Assembly: GCA_964036315.1 (NCBI GenBank)
Contig: OZ038488.1
Location: 61,552,254-61,616,253 of the forward strand
DNA: 64,000 nucleotides
Direction: 5' to 3'
Source: Acanthosepion esculentum
Taxonomy: Eukaryota > Mollusca > Cephalopoda > Sepiida > Sepiidae
Position 1 is the stretch's first letter. Every line of letters begins with the position of its first letter. The position numbers and the translations under genes were made by a program. The notes under the pieces are model-generated. The model saw only the letters and a list, made by a program, of their open reading frames with translations. It was not told where the DNA came from and did no database searches. This document shows positions 31,990 through 43,257 of this stretch, piece after piece.

Positions 31990-32770
31990 GCAACAATCAC
32001 ATGGAATCTGGATTGTCTGTTTTTTCTGCCTTAGACTGTTCAGTTGTTAACTGGGGCAAATGATGGCTTGTTAATTTTAATGCTTCCAAAACTAAGCTGC
32101 TCTCTATTGATCATCAGTGATGCCCCTTTCTTCCTTCCATCAGCATGGCTGATGCTAACCTCCAGGAGACTGACTCATTGTGCCTTCTCGGACAAACGTT
32201 CTCGAATACTGAAATGGTAAGACCATATTGAATCCACGGCTAGTCCACCTGCAATGAAAGTTGGTTCACTGTGTCACGCTAGACATTTTGTTCTCTCCAG
32301 TCTACCATTCTTCCGTGCTTAAAATATTGCTGCTAGATATGGCCCGGTGCTCGTGCTATATATTTAGAGATCGTTCAATAAAATCCAAAGAAGAATCAGC
32401 AATATCTTGCGTCTCGGCTTCAGTCACTTTCTCACCACCGTAATGTTGCCTCCCTTTGCATTTTCTATAAGTACTTTCATGGTAATTGTTCGGATGATAT
32501 TCTCGCTATATTGCTCAGTCTTTATGAATACAAGCCCAGTACTAGAGTGGCTATTAGGTCTCGTTGATAGACACTTGATTTTGCTAGATGTAACCGTAAG
32601 TTCTATGCTAAGTTTCTTTTTTCGCACTTCTCGCTTGTGGAAATCTCTTCCTGTACCTTGTTTTTTAGTCAAAATTAATCTTCAAAAATTTAAATGCAAT
32701 GTCAAACGCTATCTACTTTCCTCGTGTACTCGCTCATTAGCAATGTTTCCAAACAAAATCAGCAAATTCA
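31990..32770 (+). pseudogene. LINE-B reverse transcriptase C-terminal relic
   Basis: Across three frames it reads WLVNFNASKTKLLSIDH, then a thumb region with DKIQRRISNILR-like sequence, then ASLCIFYKYFHGNCSDD, and RTSRLWKSLPVPCF. The order matches the post-palm region and the tail of LINE-B. Multiple frameshifts. The catalytic motif is not included. Confidence 0.75.
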
Positions 32771-33190
32771 TTACGGCTGTGTTCATAGTTGATGTTATTG
32801 GGTGTTGGCTCTTCCTTTTTTTTTATTAATAATGCTTCCATTATTTTTCATCTTTTTTTACATGTGGATGTGGCTATTATATTTCTATTGTTTACGAGTA
32901 AGGAAGCATTGTGCCTATACTTTTTTACTGATTCCTCTTCTATTTGCCCTTTCTCAGGGGATTCTGTTTTCTAATTCTTCCACACTCAGTGACTGCTTGT
33001 GTGCCAGTGCCTTGCTTGGATTGGAATTGAGCCATGCCTTGCTGTGGGAGGTTAAGTACGCGTAGCTTTACAGTGGTTTCCCAGGATAAATAGGATGCCG
33101 GTTTCGTTCCTTTTGAGAGGCACACTTTCCTCTATTAAACATTCTTTTTACGAGGCTCCTGGATGTCAATCCCACTGCTTAATAACTGAT
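32771..33190. other. No recognised feature
   Basis: Short hydrophobic frames (32789-33065) come from T-rich DNA and match nothing known. Confidence 0.35.
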
Positions 33191-33199
33191 GGCTTAAAG

Positions 33200-33261
33200 A
33201 TCGAGAGTCCAACTAAAGAAAATCTAACGTGGGACATATTTTCTTTAGCTGGTCTCTCGAT
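33200..33261. ncRNA. Pre-miRNA-like hairpin, candidate only
   Basis: 24-nt arms 33200-33223 and 33238-33261 pair at 22 positions, with mismatches at 33208 and 33212 and a 14-nt loop. Size and near-perfect arms fit a pre-miRNA or a small foldback repeat. The direction of transcription cannot be set from sequence. Confidence 0.3.
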
Positions 33262-33775
33262 GTCGAGTACAATAGGTATTAATTTAACCGATAAAACACT
33301 CAGTGTCTACTTTAACTATATATTCTAGAATTAATAATCACGCGGTTAGTTAAGTTTTAGCAGGTGACTGGTTGCCAATTCCCCATAAATCCAAAATATT
33401 TCTTATTATTCAAGTATCACAGTTACCTATGTTAGCACCTAAAGTATAAAAAGGCTGATAAAAGATACGGTTACTGGACAATAAATCGTTAAAACAATAA
33501 AGATTGGTTTAAGAAATTAAGAAAGAAAATGGAGCGAAAACACCAAAAACGAGAGAGGGGAGATACAGCAAGATACGTAGATAAGAAAGAAACCATATGA
33601 AAGAGATCCCGGAATGCAGCCGCTTGAATAATGTTTAGAAATAGGGTCGCTGGAATTGAAACGGAGGAAAAATGAAGAAATAATTTTTCGAAAATGGTAA
33701 AATGTCAGTTGACGTGGAATTTACGTCTTTTGAAAGAAAAAAAAAATGAAAAATAGAAACAAAAAAATTAACACT
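33262..33775. other. No recognised feature
   Basis: AT-rich, purine-biased DNA with no recognised motif. Confidence 0.35.
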
Positions 33776-33779
33776 TGTA

Positions 33780-34110
33780 CTTACAATGAGAAAGAAACAG
33801 GATTTATGAGATGCATAACGAGGAAAGAAATCTTGGAGAATTTAACACTCATAGTGAAGGAAGAATGAAGGAAAGCGAAAGAAAGGACTAATCCTTAATT
33901 GTAAGAAGATATAATATATGGTCGTGAAGAACGGGGCAGTTCAAGACGCGAACAACGAATTATAGACGTCGGAATTCTGTAAGTACAGGAATTTAATGAC
34001 CTTGAAATTGTTCATAGCAGACAATGACAAATATGAAAAAGAGATCCAAAAGGATATTGCAATGAAGAATAACGACAGTTTAGTTAAGCAATTAACGAAT
34101 ACCCACAGGT
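33780..34110 (+). pseudogene. Two LINE-A fragments
   Basis: First a tail fragment with RCITRKEILENLTLIVKEE (33810-33870), then a decayed stretch near 33885-34000 with EDIIYGREE that is weakly like the VVSK region. Only the first part is convincing. Confidence 0.45.
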
Positions 34111-34875
34111 CAATTACGCATAAAGCTGAAATATCTTACTCCCTTCTCCTCAAACACCCTAGTTACAGGGAAACGAGCTCGGTTAAGGCCTACAATATAA
34201 ACAGGCTCCTAACTTGGACCAGTTATTGGCCAAGAAAACATTGCAACAATTAAGATGTTGTCAAGAAAGGACGAAACATTGGAACAAATGAGTTAAATAG
34301 GTAAAATAAGAAAGAAATACTGTTAAATAAATGCTTCCTGGACGGGGCAGTTTGACATATACTTAGAAAAAGGGCAATTAAACTGAGAAGGAGGAATAAG
34401 GAACAAAGAAATTTTCGAAAAGGGTAAAAGGTCAGTTGGCGTGTAATTTACGTCTTTTGTTTCAATTTTTAGATAAATAGCAAACACGAAAACATTTTAG
34501 AGATTCAGAGATGCCCTCCTTCTGGGAATCACAGATTCGAGTTTCCATACTCACCGGTTCCATGGCGCCGATTCGGTCCAATGTGGACCGCCTACCGTAG
34601 ACAGGATATCGTACTTCTCAGACCTTTCGGGCACGAGGAAGAAAAAGAATTGAAAGATTTCGCGTGACCTATCGAAAAAAGAAGTCGGATCTACTTACTG
34701 ACTAATCTCACAAATATGTGCGTTTGTGTCGTTGTCTGTGTTCCATACAATTGGCACATTCACCTAAGTCGTTGCTTTACTGTAGAAATTCTAACATGAG
34801 TAACGAAGCGGCTCGTTTAGTTAAATAGTATCGATTTACTAAGAGTAGTATCTGTCTACATTTCTGAGATGAAGT
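34111..34875. other. No recognised feature
   Basis: Nothing convincing. The frame 33996-34253 matches nothing I know. Confidence 0.35.
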
Positions 34876-34934
34876 ATTATATACACTATTTACATTGTTC
34901 GGACTATCATGCTCATCTTTGTTGCCATATTTGT

Positions 34935-34976
34935 CACAACATTTCGGCCGTTGTACGCTCCGGCCTCCTTCAGGCG
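34935..34976 (-). ncRNA. Hammerhead-like motif (F6)
   Basis: Minus strand: CTGAAGGA (34973-34966), stem II GGCCG/CGGCC with a 10-nt loop, GAAATGT, T. Core has one extra or changed base against CTGANGA. Three weak stem I pairs. Confidence 0.4.
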
Positions 34977-35319
34977 GTCAAAATGTCGAACTGAATCCTT
35001 TATTTCGCTCGCTGGGGTAGACTGTTCTAGTTCCACGTGTCATGTTTAATGGATGTCAGTTGTCAGTTATCTCCTGTTAATTCCCCTCTCCAATTTCTTC
35101 ACCACTTCTAGGACACATGGCACAGTGGATAAAGGCGTTAGTTTAATCCAGTGACAGGACCCAAAAAGTGTGAGTTCAATACCTGGTGAAGGCGGTGGAG
35201 AACTTGGAGAGGGGAATTAACAGGAGATAACTGATAACTGATATCCATTAGACATGGTACATGGAACTAGAACAGTCTACCCCAGCGAGTGAAGTAAAGG
35301 GTTCAGTTCGACATTTCAA

Positions 35320-35360
35320 CCACCTGAAGAAGGCCGGAGCGTACAACAGCCGAAATGTGA
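35320..35360 (+). ncRNA. Hammerhead-like motif (F6)
   Basis: CTGAAGA (35324-35330), stem II GGC/GCC (35332-35334 with 35349-35351) around a long loop, GAA (35352-35354), then ATGTG. Core is canonical, but position 17 would be G, so cleavage is doubtful. Confidence 0.4.
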
Positions 35361-35435
35361 TAAATATGGCAACAAAGATGATAGTACGAACAATGTAAAT
35401 AGTGTTACTAAGCGTAGATTACATTTTTTTTAATC

Positions 35436-35795
35436 ATTTCACCCCAAGCAAGGCAATAAAGTCACTAAGATGCAAGCAGTTATTGAGTGTGAGAGAATAT
35501 GAGAAAAATCACTATTAATGAGAGCGAATAATAAAATAACAAAAATTAAACGGCAACGATTGACATTGCATTTACATTCTTGCTGATCAAACTTTACTCG
35601 GAAGCAAGAAGCCGGAAGAATGTTCCGCAAGTGAGAAGTGCGAGAAAAGAAACTCTTAGCATAGAACTTACGGTTACGTCTAGCCACTCCAACTGTGAAA
35701 TGTTGTGCTCTTTCCGCCAATCTAGTACTATGCTTAAATTCATCAAGTCTATGTACTAAAGAGGAAGGCGCATCGAAAAAATTATCATTAAATTC
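35436..35795 (-). pseudogene. LINE-B C-terminal relic
   Basis: Minus strand reads LVHRLDEFKHSTRLAERAQHF, then FFSRTSHLRNILPASCFRVKF, then CKCNVNRC. This is the LINE-B tail with one long open frame of about 100 codons but many substitutions. Ends with the family 3' end near 35440. Confidence 0.75.
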
Positions 35796-35804
35796 TTTAT
35801 AGCT

Positions 35805-35912
35805 GTGACACAATAACGTAAGTATGGCGCACCCAGTCCAGATCGAACTCACTAGTCATAATTAATCGAGCGAGACAAGCTTGCGAACCATTACACTACG
35901 TTGAAGTGGCCT
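35805..35912 (-). mobile_element. tRNA-derived SINE, family S2
   Basis: Homologous to 24405-24530 but shorter. It abuts the LINE-B relic. Confidence 0.6.
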
Positions 35913-36086
35913 CGTTCAATTAAGTATTAACAGGTGATCTGAGATCGATTCATCAATATTCCCAAATGTGTTTCTCCATCGTAATAATTTCAGAGTTGAT
36001 TGAAGACGAACTTAGTTGTCACCGACAAATATAAACAGGTTGCTAACCGATACGTTTATCGGTCAGACAATCGTTAAAACAATCCA

Positions 36087-36211
36087 CAGGGTGACTGAAA
36101 AGTAACTCCCTATTTTGTGTATGATAGACTCTCCCGTCTTGTAACAATTATAATTAGACGGGAGCTATCCATCATACATAAAATAGGGAGTTTCTTTTCA
36201 GTTACCTTGTA
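36087..36211. mobile_element. MITE made almost entirely of inverted arms
   Basis: Arms 36087-36140 and 36154-36211 are inverted copies containing CAGGGTGACTGAAAAGTAAC and CTCCCTATTTT. Terminal CAGGGTGACTG-like ends suit a mariner-type MITE. No coding sequence. Confidence 0.75.
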
Positions 36212-36332
36212 GATTGGTTCAAGGATGTGAGAAAAATTGGAATGAAAAGGTAAAAGTGGAGAAAGAGGAAACAGAGAATGGCTGGTTGTATCAGAAAGAA
36301 TATTAAACAGATACTTAATAAAGAAGTGTGAC

Positions 36333-36734
36333 CTACACTACAGTTCAAACATTTGAGGGGACCCCTGCGATTTTTTAAAAATTGGCCCCCAAATGTAGTT
36401 GTTTTGTACTTTACGTAAGAGAAAATTATTATACATGGTTTAAAAAAAAGTGAGACATGATTTTTTTTATTAGAAATATAATTATGACAAAAAGAAAAAA
36501 AAAAACAATGATTTAATTTTGCTCACGTCAAGCTATTCTTCTTTAGCCTTGATTACTGCAGAACAAATTTTTAGCATTCCTTGCAAAAGTTTCTCAAAGA
36601 ATAAGTTTGATAATTAGTTCGATTCTTTTTTCAATGACCCTAAGAGCTCTTTTTCATTTTTTTTTTCACTCTTCTGTCAAGTTCATCATCTATTAATTCG
36701 GGGGGTTACTTCAAACTTTTAAACTGTAGTGTAT
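36333..36734. mobile_element. Tc1/mariner-type element, internally deleted
   Basis: Ends TACACTACAGTTCAAACATT and the inverse of TACACTACAGTTTAAAAG face each other over about 400 bp, each starting with TA, the expected target site. The interior has short minus-strand fragments but no recognisable DDE motif. Confidence 0.65.
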
Positions 36735-36969
36735 GATTATACGTAGGGCTAATGTAAGCTGAAGATGAAACAAAGAAATCGATTCCGATTTAGAAGTGTA
36801 CTTCATGCCTATCTGAAGAGATTACTACGATAGCCTTTAAATAGATTGAGATGAATATGTAATTTTTATATCCTCCAAATAGTTTGAGGCAATAATTTAG
36901 TGGTCGGAAATTGGGCGGGGGGAAATATGACTGTTTTTGTAAAATTTATAATATCTACGAGTCGATACT

Positions 36970-37145
36970 TCCGCCGTTATTCGATTTTCTGTCAGGCCAC
37001 TGAAAGCAGATGTTGTTTTGTGAATTGAAATCAGTTGATGCTAGAAAAAAGGCAATAGAATTTGGGAGTGCAAGAAAAAAGAATCGACAATACTAGTGAA
37101 TACTCGAAGAAAAGCAAGCGAGACCGTCTCCGGTGGGACGTTAAA
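36970..37145. repeat. Dispersed repeat R4
   Basis: Shares the order GCCACTGAAAGCAGATG, CAATAGAATT-, GGGACGTTAAAA with copies at 38815 and 39290. Confidence 0.5.
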
Positions 37146-37189
37146 AAAGAGAAGAAAAAAAAAAGAAAAGTTTTTCATTCATTGCTCTA

Positions 37190-37530
37190 GTCACAATCCC
37201 CCGGGGTTGATAGCTGGATCGAAGCAAAGCTTTTATCCACTGGTTCATGTTTCCTTGAGGACTGATATTACGAAACAGTTCAGCATGCTTTTTTTAGTTT
37301 CTAACGACTCTCCTGTTTCTTAATAATTTTCTTAAACCCTCCAATGATTCTTTCGCTGTTCCATTGCGCGTTCGACTTTCGGTGTCACATTTTCCGTCTT
37401 TTGTTAGAACATTTCCCGGATATTTAAATTTCCGTACGTGCTTGATGTTGTCATTTCCTGTTCATAGTTCGCATCATTTGCTGTCAGACATACATCTTGA
37501 ATTGTCGTTTAGTCGGAGTTTTGCTTTACT
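37190..37530 (-). pseudogene. LINE-A relic
   Basis: Minus-strand fragments with KKIIKKQE and a preceding HRKSNAQWN stretch align with the degraded copy at 42.6 kb. No intact frame. Confidence 0.45.
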
Positions 37531-37548
37531 ATCTTGTATAGGTAAAGT

Positions 37549-37668
37549 TGTAAAGTGGGGTCCGAAAGTCTTGTCATCCACTACCATTTGTAACCCTAAC
37601 CCTGTCAACCATCTGAAATAGAAAATTATGTTATGTCTGGGCGACAAGACTTTCGGACCATCCTGTAG
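37549..37668. mobile_element. MITE with GGTCCGAAAGTCTTGTC ends
   Basis: GGTCCGAAAGTCTTGTC (37559-37575) is exactly inverted at 37643-37659. The right end reads into CTGTA. A related right half lies at about 37880-37983. Ends resemble mariner-type TIRs. Confidence 0.65.
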
Positions 37669-37879
37669 TTTTTATTTGTGCCTGCCATCAACACGGTGCC
37701 ATCTGCATATCTTATATTGCTAAGATTACGTCACTCGGTAATAATTCCTGATACACTTCCCAGCTTCGTTGGTATAAAACCGCTGTAGAGGTTGAAAATA
37801 TCCAATGAGAAGAAACATTATTTTTCCCTACATTGTTCTAATGCGAAGGTTGATTTTTACATAATCTCATAGGGATTTG

Positions 37880-37983
37880 ATATAGAGGGTGGTCAGCCCT
37901 TACCCCTTGCAGCTCAAATCCTGTTAATCATTTGAGATATTAAATTATGTTGAGGAGACAAGATTTTCGGACCACATTGTACA
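37880..37983. mobile_element. Partial MITE related to 37549-37668
   Basis: Carries GACAAGATTTTCGGACCACA at its right end and shares CTCAAAT and AAATTATGTTG internally. The left TIR is not recognisable. Confidence 0.5.
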
Positions 37984-38039
37984 TACTCTTATAAGAGCTC
38001 AAATTGATTTATCTTGCAAAACGAAAGTTTTTAGGAAAG

Positions 38040-38160
38040 GCATACCTTCTTTTTTCTTTAAGGAACTCAACGAAAAGAAAGGATTAAACGTTAATTGCAA
38101 GAAGACGGAATGTGTTGGGACCAAGTAAATGGTTAAGTAATAACAAAAACCATGTTTGTA
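38040..38160 (+). pseudogene. LINE-A relic, short
   Basis: Reads KELNEKKGLNVNCKKTECVG, the conserved stretch just before VVSK in LINE-A. Nothing more is preserved. Confidence 0.55.
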
Positions 38161-38814
38161 GATATATCATATATTAAACAGTAAGTACTGAAGAAAAGTA
38201 TTACACGACTAGTGAGTAGGTGTCGGTTGACCACCGTTCAGTCTACTTGACTGTTCCCAAAGGCCTTCTCTCCTACTAATCTTATAGTAGGCGGAAGAGT
38301 CCAACATAGACTCTTTAGAGGAAGGACACTACAACAGAATTCATGGTCGTTAACGAAAGGAACAGCCGAACATGTAAATTAAAAATTGGCGATACCAAAA
38401 TCAAACAAAAGTTTTCATTTTTAAAAGTTCTTTTTCGGCGGTGGGGGGGCTCTACCGTAAAATAATGAAAGAAAGTTTATGCCTAAGGGATCTGAAATTA
38501 GCGAGCCAATATTATTTAAACACGAGTCGGCGTTCTATGAAGCCATTGGCCGCAGGTTTGGTTCGAACTTTTATGTCATGGGGTGTTTTTGTAGGCTCCC
38601 TGTGTGTGTGTGGTATATGTAGGACTGAATGACTGACGAGTTTTTGCGGTGAATGTGCAAATTTTACTGAATAAATGAATAAGCCGTGAATCTGATTAGC
38701 TAGGTATAAGATGGTGTCGATTGGCCTCAACCCATTCCCCCTTTTAGGCCTTGTGCTACAGTTGTTGTATTTTATACGCAATAAATCTTGGAGGCATGTT
38801 TGGCTTTGTGAGCT

Positions 38815-39740
38815 TGTCAGTGAGTGTTCGCAGGCAATAATACTCACATTACCCGAAAAAAAAAGGCAATAGCACTCGTCAGGGTTAAAATAAAGACGAC
38901 CGAATCGCTCCACGTTTTACAGGTGAGGCATTAAAAGGGAGAAAATTTTCTTAAAAGCTGTATTACATTTTTTTCCCCAAGTTGTAACCATCCGAGGAAG
39001 AAAGTTTGTAGCAGCAGAATAAATTCTATGGATAACCAAAGTTCAATTTAACATTCCCTTTCTTCTCTTGACTTCGTAACGATTTAAACCGTGGGAGACC
39101 TTAGTGATTCTTTAGCAGCTAGTCTCGAAGATACTATTTAGTGAATTCTTTCCTCGATGAAGAACCGCGATGTCGTGTCCCTACCTTCGAATAAACTCCG
39201 AGAGGTCGTTAATTGGAAAAATTACTACTTTTTGTTTAATATCATACTATCAGCGAGACATTGTCTTAGACATTAGTCAATATTCTCCCAAGCTACTGAA
39301 AGTAGATGTGAAGTTTTGAACCGTAATCAGTGAGTGTTCGGAGAAAGGCAATAATCTTTGCAGTGCACAAAAATGAGGCATCCTATTACATCAATGTTGG
39401 AAGGAAGGCGACAGACGCCATCTCCGTTTCATAGATAGGTCGTTAAAAGAGAACAGCTTCCTTAAAAGATGCCTTTCATTGCATCACCAAGTCGTAATCA
39501 TCCCAGGAAGATAGTTTGTAGCAGCGGAATAAATTCAATGGAGAACCGAAATTCAATTTTACATTCTCTTTCTCCAGGGATTTCTTCTCTTGACTTTGTA
39601 ACCGATTAAACAATAGACCTGCCTTGAGAGCAATACTTAAACAGCTTGTCTCGTAGAACATGGCTTGTTTATTGAATTCCTTGTTGATTTAAGAGCATCA
39701 AAACCGTGTACCTGTCTTCGACGAAACACAATTGGGTAAA
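38815..39740. repeat. Tandem duplication of repeat R4
   Basis: About 38815-39200 and 39310-39740 match in order (GTGAGTGTTCG, GTAGCAGC-GAATAAATTC, TTCTCTTGACTT, AGCTTGTCTCG or AGCTAGTCTCG). Spacing about 500 bp. The third related copy is 36970-37145. Function unknown. Confidence 0.6.
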
Positions 39741-39899
39741 TATATATACTATCTTCCGTCGATAGTCGTTTAAAAATATGCGTAGTGACTGCCGTAAAAG
39801 CGTCGTTTCAGAAACTAGTTTCTAAGATATTTGCTGGTTTAGCGAGTTTCATCCTAATTGTGTTAGTCTTGAGCAAGTTTTGTATGTGTCTTGTAACTC

Positions 39900-40955
39900 T
39901 CTACATTGAAAAAAAAAAACGATCTGGATAAGATCAATAATCAAAAAGGTAGATCGCTACACAGTCGCATTCATCGTCTAATAAATACCGTACTTTATTA
40001 TTTGATAAAACTGTTCAAAACAAAGTTTGGCCAACCGATCAATAAAGATTAACCCTTTAACATCTGGTGTTTGAGAGAACAGAAAATCCGCGTGCGTTTT
40101 GGCTGGCTTCCATTTTGGACAGCGCTTATCATTTCTGCCTTTTTGCAACAGCGCGAAACACGCCTACGTCGATTTCTTTTTTTTTTTAAGCGGTGAAAAG
40201 AAAAGTAAAAGGAGGAGGTGAGCGAGAGGGAGATACTTTATTTTATTTATTTATTTATTTTTGCTTATTGTCTTTTTTTTTTAAGAAAACGCGCAGAGAC
40301 AGAAAGCGATCTTAGAAGGAAATATGAAAAAAAAAAAGATTTCAGAAAGGACATCCAAATAATAATAATAAATATAAAAATATTAATGGATATTTTTAAA
40401 AATGAAAAGGAAAGCGAGAAACGTAAAAGTTAACAAAAGGAAACCAGAAGACTTAAACTAAAAAGAAAAATGCAAAGCAAAAAGAATGAATAAAATCAAA
40501 GAGGGAAGTAAGTGGGCAACAATATGAAGAACATGATAATATTCATAACAACAAACAATATTATAAGAACTTTGATAAAGATTGAAGAGCAGCATGCAAA
40601 ATAAAAATACATGTAAAATATTTAAAAAAAAAAAAAATAATAACCAAATAAGGGCGATTAGAAAAGCAGTTGTAACAAAAGTAAATAATTATCGGCGGGG
40701 AGGAAACAGAACAAGTATATCAGATATTAAAGAAGATTGCATTTAATGCCGTTATCAGGTTAGCAAAATCCTGCTTTGAGTCGCCTTCCTATGGATAGAT
40801 AGCCATTAGGTTTCTTCTTCTGTGATTCTCTTCCAGATTTCGTGGATGGTAGAAATCTTCAGATCTTTGTCGATAACAATAAAACAAAAATGACTGGAAA
40901 ACGAATAAACTTAGTAAGTCCCCGAATCCGGCCTAAAAATTATGGCTCTATTTGC
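39900..40955. other. No recognised feature; A-rich
   Basis: A-rich, lysine-coding low-complexity frames only. Confidence 0.4.
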
Positions 40956-40959
40956 AATT

Positions 40960-41088
40960 GTGATATTCTAAGCGTAGCTTAGATGTGGCACAAGACCTAA
41001 AGTATTAGTGTGGATCAAACTAGCTACGCAGACGGAAGTGATCCAGCGAGACATTCTTGCTAACCATTGAACCACATCAAAGTGAACT
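40960..41088 (-). mobile_element. tRNA-derived SINE, family S2
   Basis: Minus-strand copy, diverged B box GTTTGATCC, next to a MITE. Confidence 0.55.
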
Positions 41089-41144
41089 ATTTTTGATCTA
41101 TGTAGGCAATTGTAAATTGGCTTTAAAAAGTAGATATAAACAAG

Positions 41145-41335
41145 TACAATGTAACCCGGATATAAGAGAGTTGTCGGGACCAGAGAAATATCTCTTATAT
41201 CCGGGTTGCTCTTATATCCGGGTTTGGTCTATTTTGTTTTATTAACACGGGCTCTAATTTGGGACCAGATAAAACCTCTCTTATATCCGGTTTTCTCTTA
41301 TAACCGGGTTTCTCTTATATCCGGGTTACACTGTA
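41145..41335. mobile_element. MITE with CAGTGTAACCCGG-type ends, longer copy
   Basis: Element 41147-41333 with TA on both sides. It has the same ends as 18972-19104 plus several internal repeats of CTCTTATATCCGGGTT. Internal duplications make it about 187 bp. Confidence 0.75.
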
Positions 41336-41361
41336 CATCATAAATAGTATGCGCTCTCTTC

Positions 41362-41475
41362 AACGTTGTTAGCATGGATGTCTCTCCATATCAATTACGA
41401 CAGAATAGTGAGTTCGAGCTTCACTGGGTGCCCCCTACTTTCGGTCTTCTGTTACATTTACGTTACGATTAGAAA
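41362..41475 (+). mobile_element. tRNA-derived SINE, family S2
   Basis: Plus-strand copy with B box GAGTTCGAGCTTCACTG, opposite in direction to the copy 300 bp upstream, so the two could fold back on each other in one transcript around the MITE. Confidence 0.6.
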
Positions 41476-41644
41476 ATCATCTTAGTAAGCGTGAGTTCAT
41501 TCTTCCGATCGGTCAGTGTTCATTTGGACTCCGTGGAAAGAGGGCGTGCAAAAACTGAGCATTACTAAAAACTAAGAACTAAACGAGATATCCCTAAACG
41601 TGGATAATGAACGAAAACAATCTAGCGCCGTAAGATTAAAAGAA

Positions 41645-41780
41645 AGGGTTCAGTTCAGAATTCCCTGTAGATTACCCGAAGCGACATACACCTGATGTGG
41701 GTCGGAGAGCACAACACCCGAACCGTTATGATAGTAACAACAAAGATGTGAACAATAGTAAGGTTGTAAGCAGTGCAAAT
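41645..41780 (+). mobile_element. Ribozyme-type terminal repeat (F6), decayed
   Basis: CTGATGTGG, stem II GGGT/ACCC around a 13-nt loop, then GAACCGTT. Compared with the copy at 34.9 kb the stem II bases have changed on both sides, which supports a conserved helix. A15.1 is lost. Confidence 0.4.
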
Positions 41781-42149
41781 AATAATAACTCTTCATTCCA
41801 TATAATTAATGTTAACGAATCATAAGCGTTTAACACTGAACGATTGATATTACTGTTAGATCCAATAAAAGAAGATTTAAAGAATTTGACAGCCATAAGA
41901 CATAATTGTAATGTATGGTACCGTCAGTGGTATTACCTTTGCAGCGAAGCGGTTGAACCTGCTTTACTCAGGTGAATTGGGATACGGAACTCTACTGATC
42001 CACGGTCTACATCCGTTCACATGATACATGTCCTAGTGGAATAAGGCTTCGGCTAAATCATATCTGCGTTCAAGGGAAATCCAACACTTGAGCTATTCTG
42101 ATTCAGTGGAAGCAAAGGACGAACACAAAAAAAAGAAGAAAAGAGGATA

Positions 42150-42880
42150 TTCTTCTTCTATGTCACGTGTCACTTCAGGACTTTGCGATCACTGCTCTCC
42201 ACGATTGCAGGTCCCTTGTAACTAAATTTAGTCTTTTTGTTATCTGTAATATATCTTGTTCTGTCATACATTTACTCAAGATCGTGAGTTAGGTAACACG
42301 TTGTTATATTATGTCCCTCCTGACTATAATCTGCCCTGTGAGTATCAGATTTTCCAAACCGTCATTCATTATGTGCCCCCCAAATTTCTTCCTGATATTA
42401 ATTAAAGGCGTCCTTCTTGTTTTCATTTTCTCGTCGTTGCTCACATGTTCAGTCTATGGTATTTTCATCATCCTTCTGTAGAACCACATTTCAGTTGCTT
42501 CATGTCTCTTCTTCATCTGTGAGATTGCCTAGCATTCCCTACAATATAGGATGACAGATATTACATGACAGTTCTTTTTTACTCGAAATTTTTTTTTGTT
42601 TCTTAATACTTTGCTTAGCTTTTGAAAGGCACCTTTTGCTATCCCCATGCGCCTTCCGATTTCAGTGTCACACTTTGCCTCCTCTGTTAAAAAAAATCAT
42701 TCGCGATATTTAAATTTTTGTTTGATTTTGGTATCTCCAATTTGTAATTCGCATGTAGGGATGTTCCTTTTACTAACGACCACGTACTCTGTCTTCTTCC
42801 AATTGACGTTTAGTCCTTTCTTCTCGCTTTCCTTTACTACCTCCTGTGGGATTTCTTATAGTTTCCTTTTTGTGTCTGCT
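42150..42880 (-). pseudogene. LINE-A reverse transcriptase relic
   Basis: Minus strand reads NVNWKKTEYVVVSKRNIP, CELQIGDTKIKQ and downstream KQSIKKQK. Conserved order of LINE-A post-palm motifs with several frameshifts. Confidence 0.7.
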
Positions 42881-42949
42881 ATTAACTGATATGAAATATC
42901 TCCTAAAAATTGAGTGTATATTGAGAATAATCTACTTCTGTGTATTGAA

Positions 42950-43075
42950 TAAAGGATTCGGATCAAAATTACAAGGTTACCGAATATGACAGAAGACACC
43001 TGAAAAATACTTCAGCTTCCAACGGTCGAAATATTATGAAAGCAACAACGCAGATCAATATCATAATTATGATAA
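42950..43075 (+). mobile_element. Ribozyme-type terminal repeat (F6), strongly decayed
   Basis: ACACCTGAAAAATAC, then CCAACGGTCGAAATATTATGA, aligns with the F6 copies but CTGANGA is lost. Confidence 0.3.
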
Positions 43076-43257
43076 TCATCAGCCCCATGACCGAGTGAAG
43101 TTGTAGCGTCTATACGCTAGGCCAGAGATTTACTCATTCATGCATAGCCAGTATATAATATATATGTTAACATAAATTCTGTCTTTTAACGCGATAGAAA
43201 ATGTTAAAGACATCGCAATTTTGGTTAAACTTATAGCCTTTTCAGATCTATATATCA

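Larger units (their letters stand above)
34885..35400. mobile_element. Inverted pair of ribozyme-type terminal repeats (F6)
   Basis: About 34885-35100 and 35185-35400 are inverted copies, with a tRNA-like SINE-type stretch (GGCACAGTGGATAAAGGCG and GAGTTCAATACCTGG, plus) in the centre. Each arm carries a hammerhead-like core with stem II GGCC-based. The same sequence order (CAGTTC, CCTGAAG, GGCCGGAG, ACAAC) recurs at 41.65 and 43.0 kb. Looks like paired ends of a Penelope-like element without its gene. Confidence 0.55.

Noticed and set aside
37588..37606. Telomere-like AACCCTAACCCT
   Set aside because: Only two units, inside a MITE with matching ends. Coincidence.
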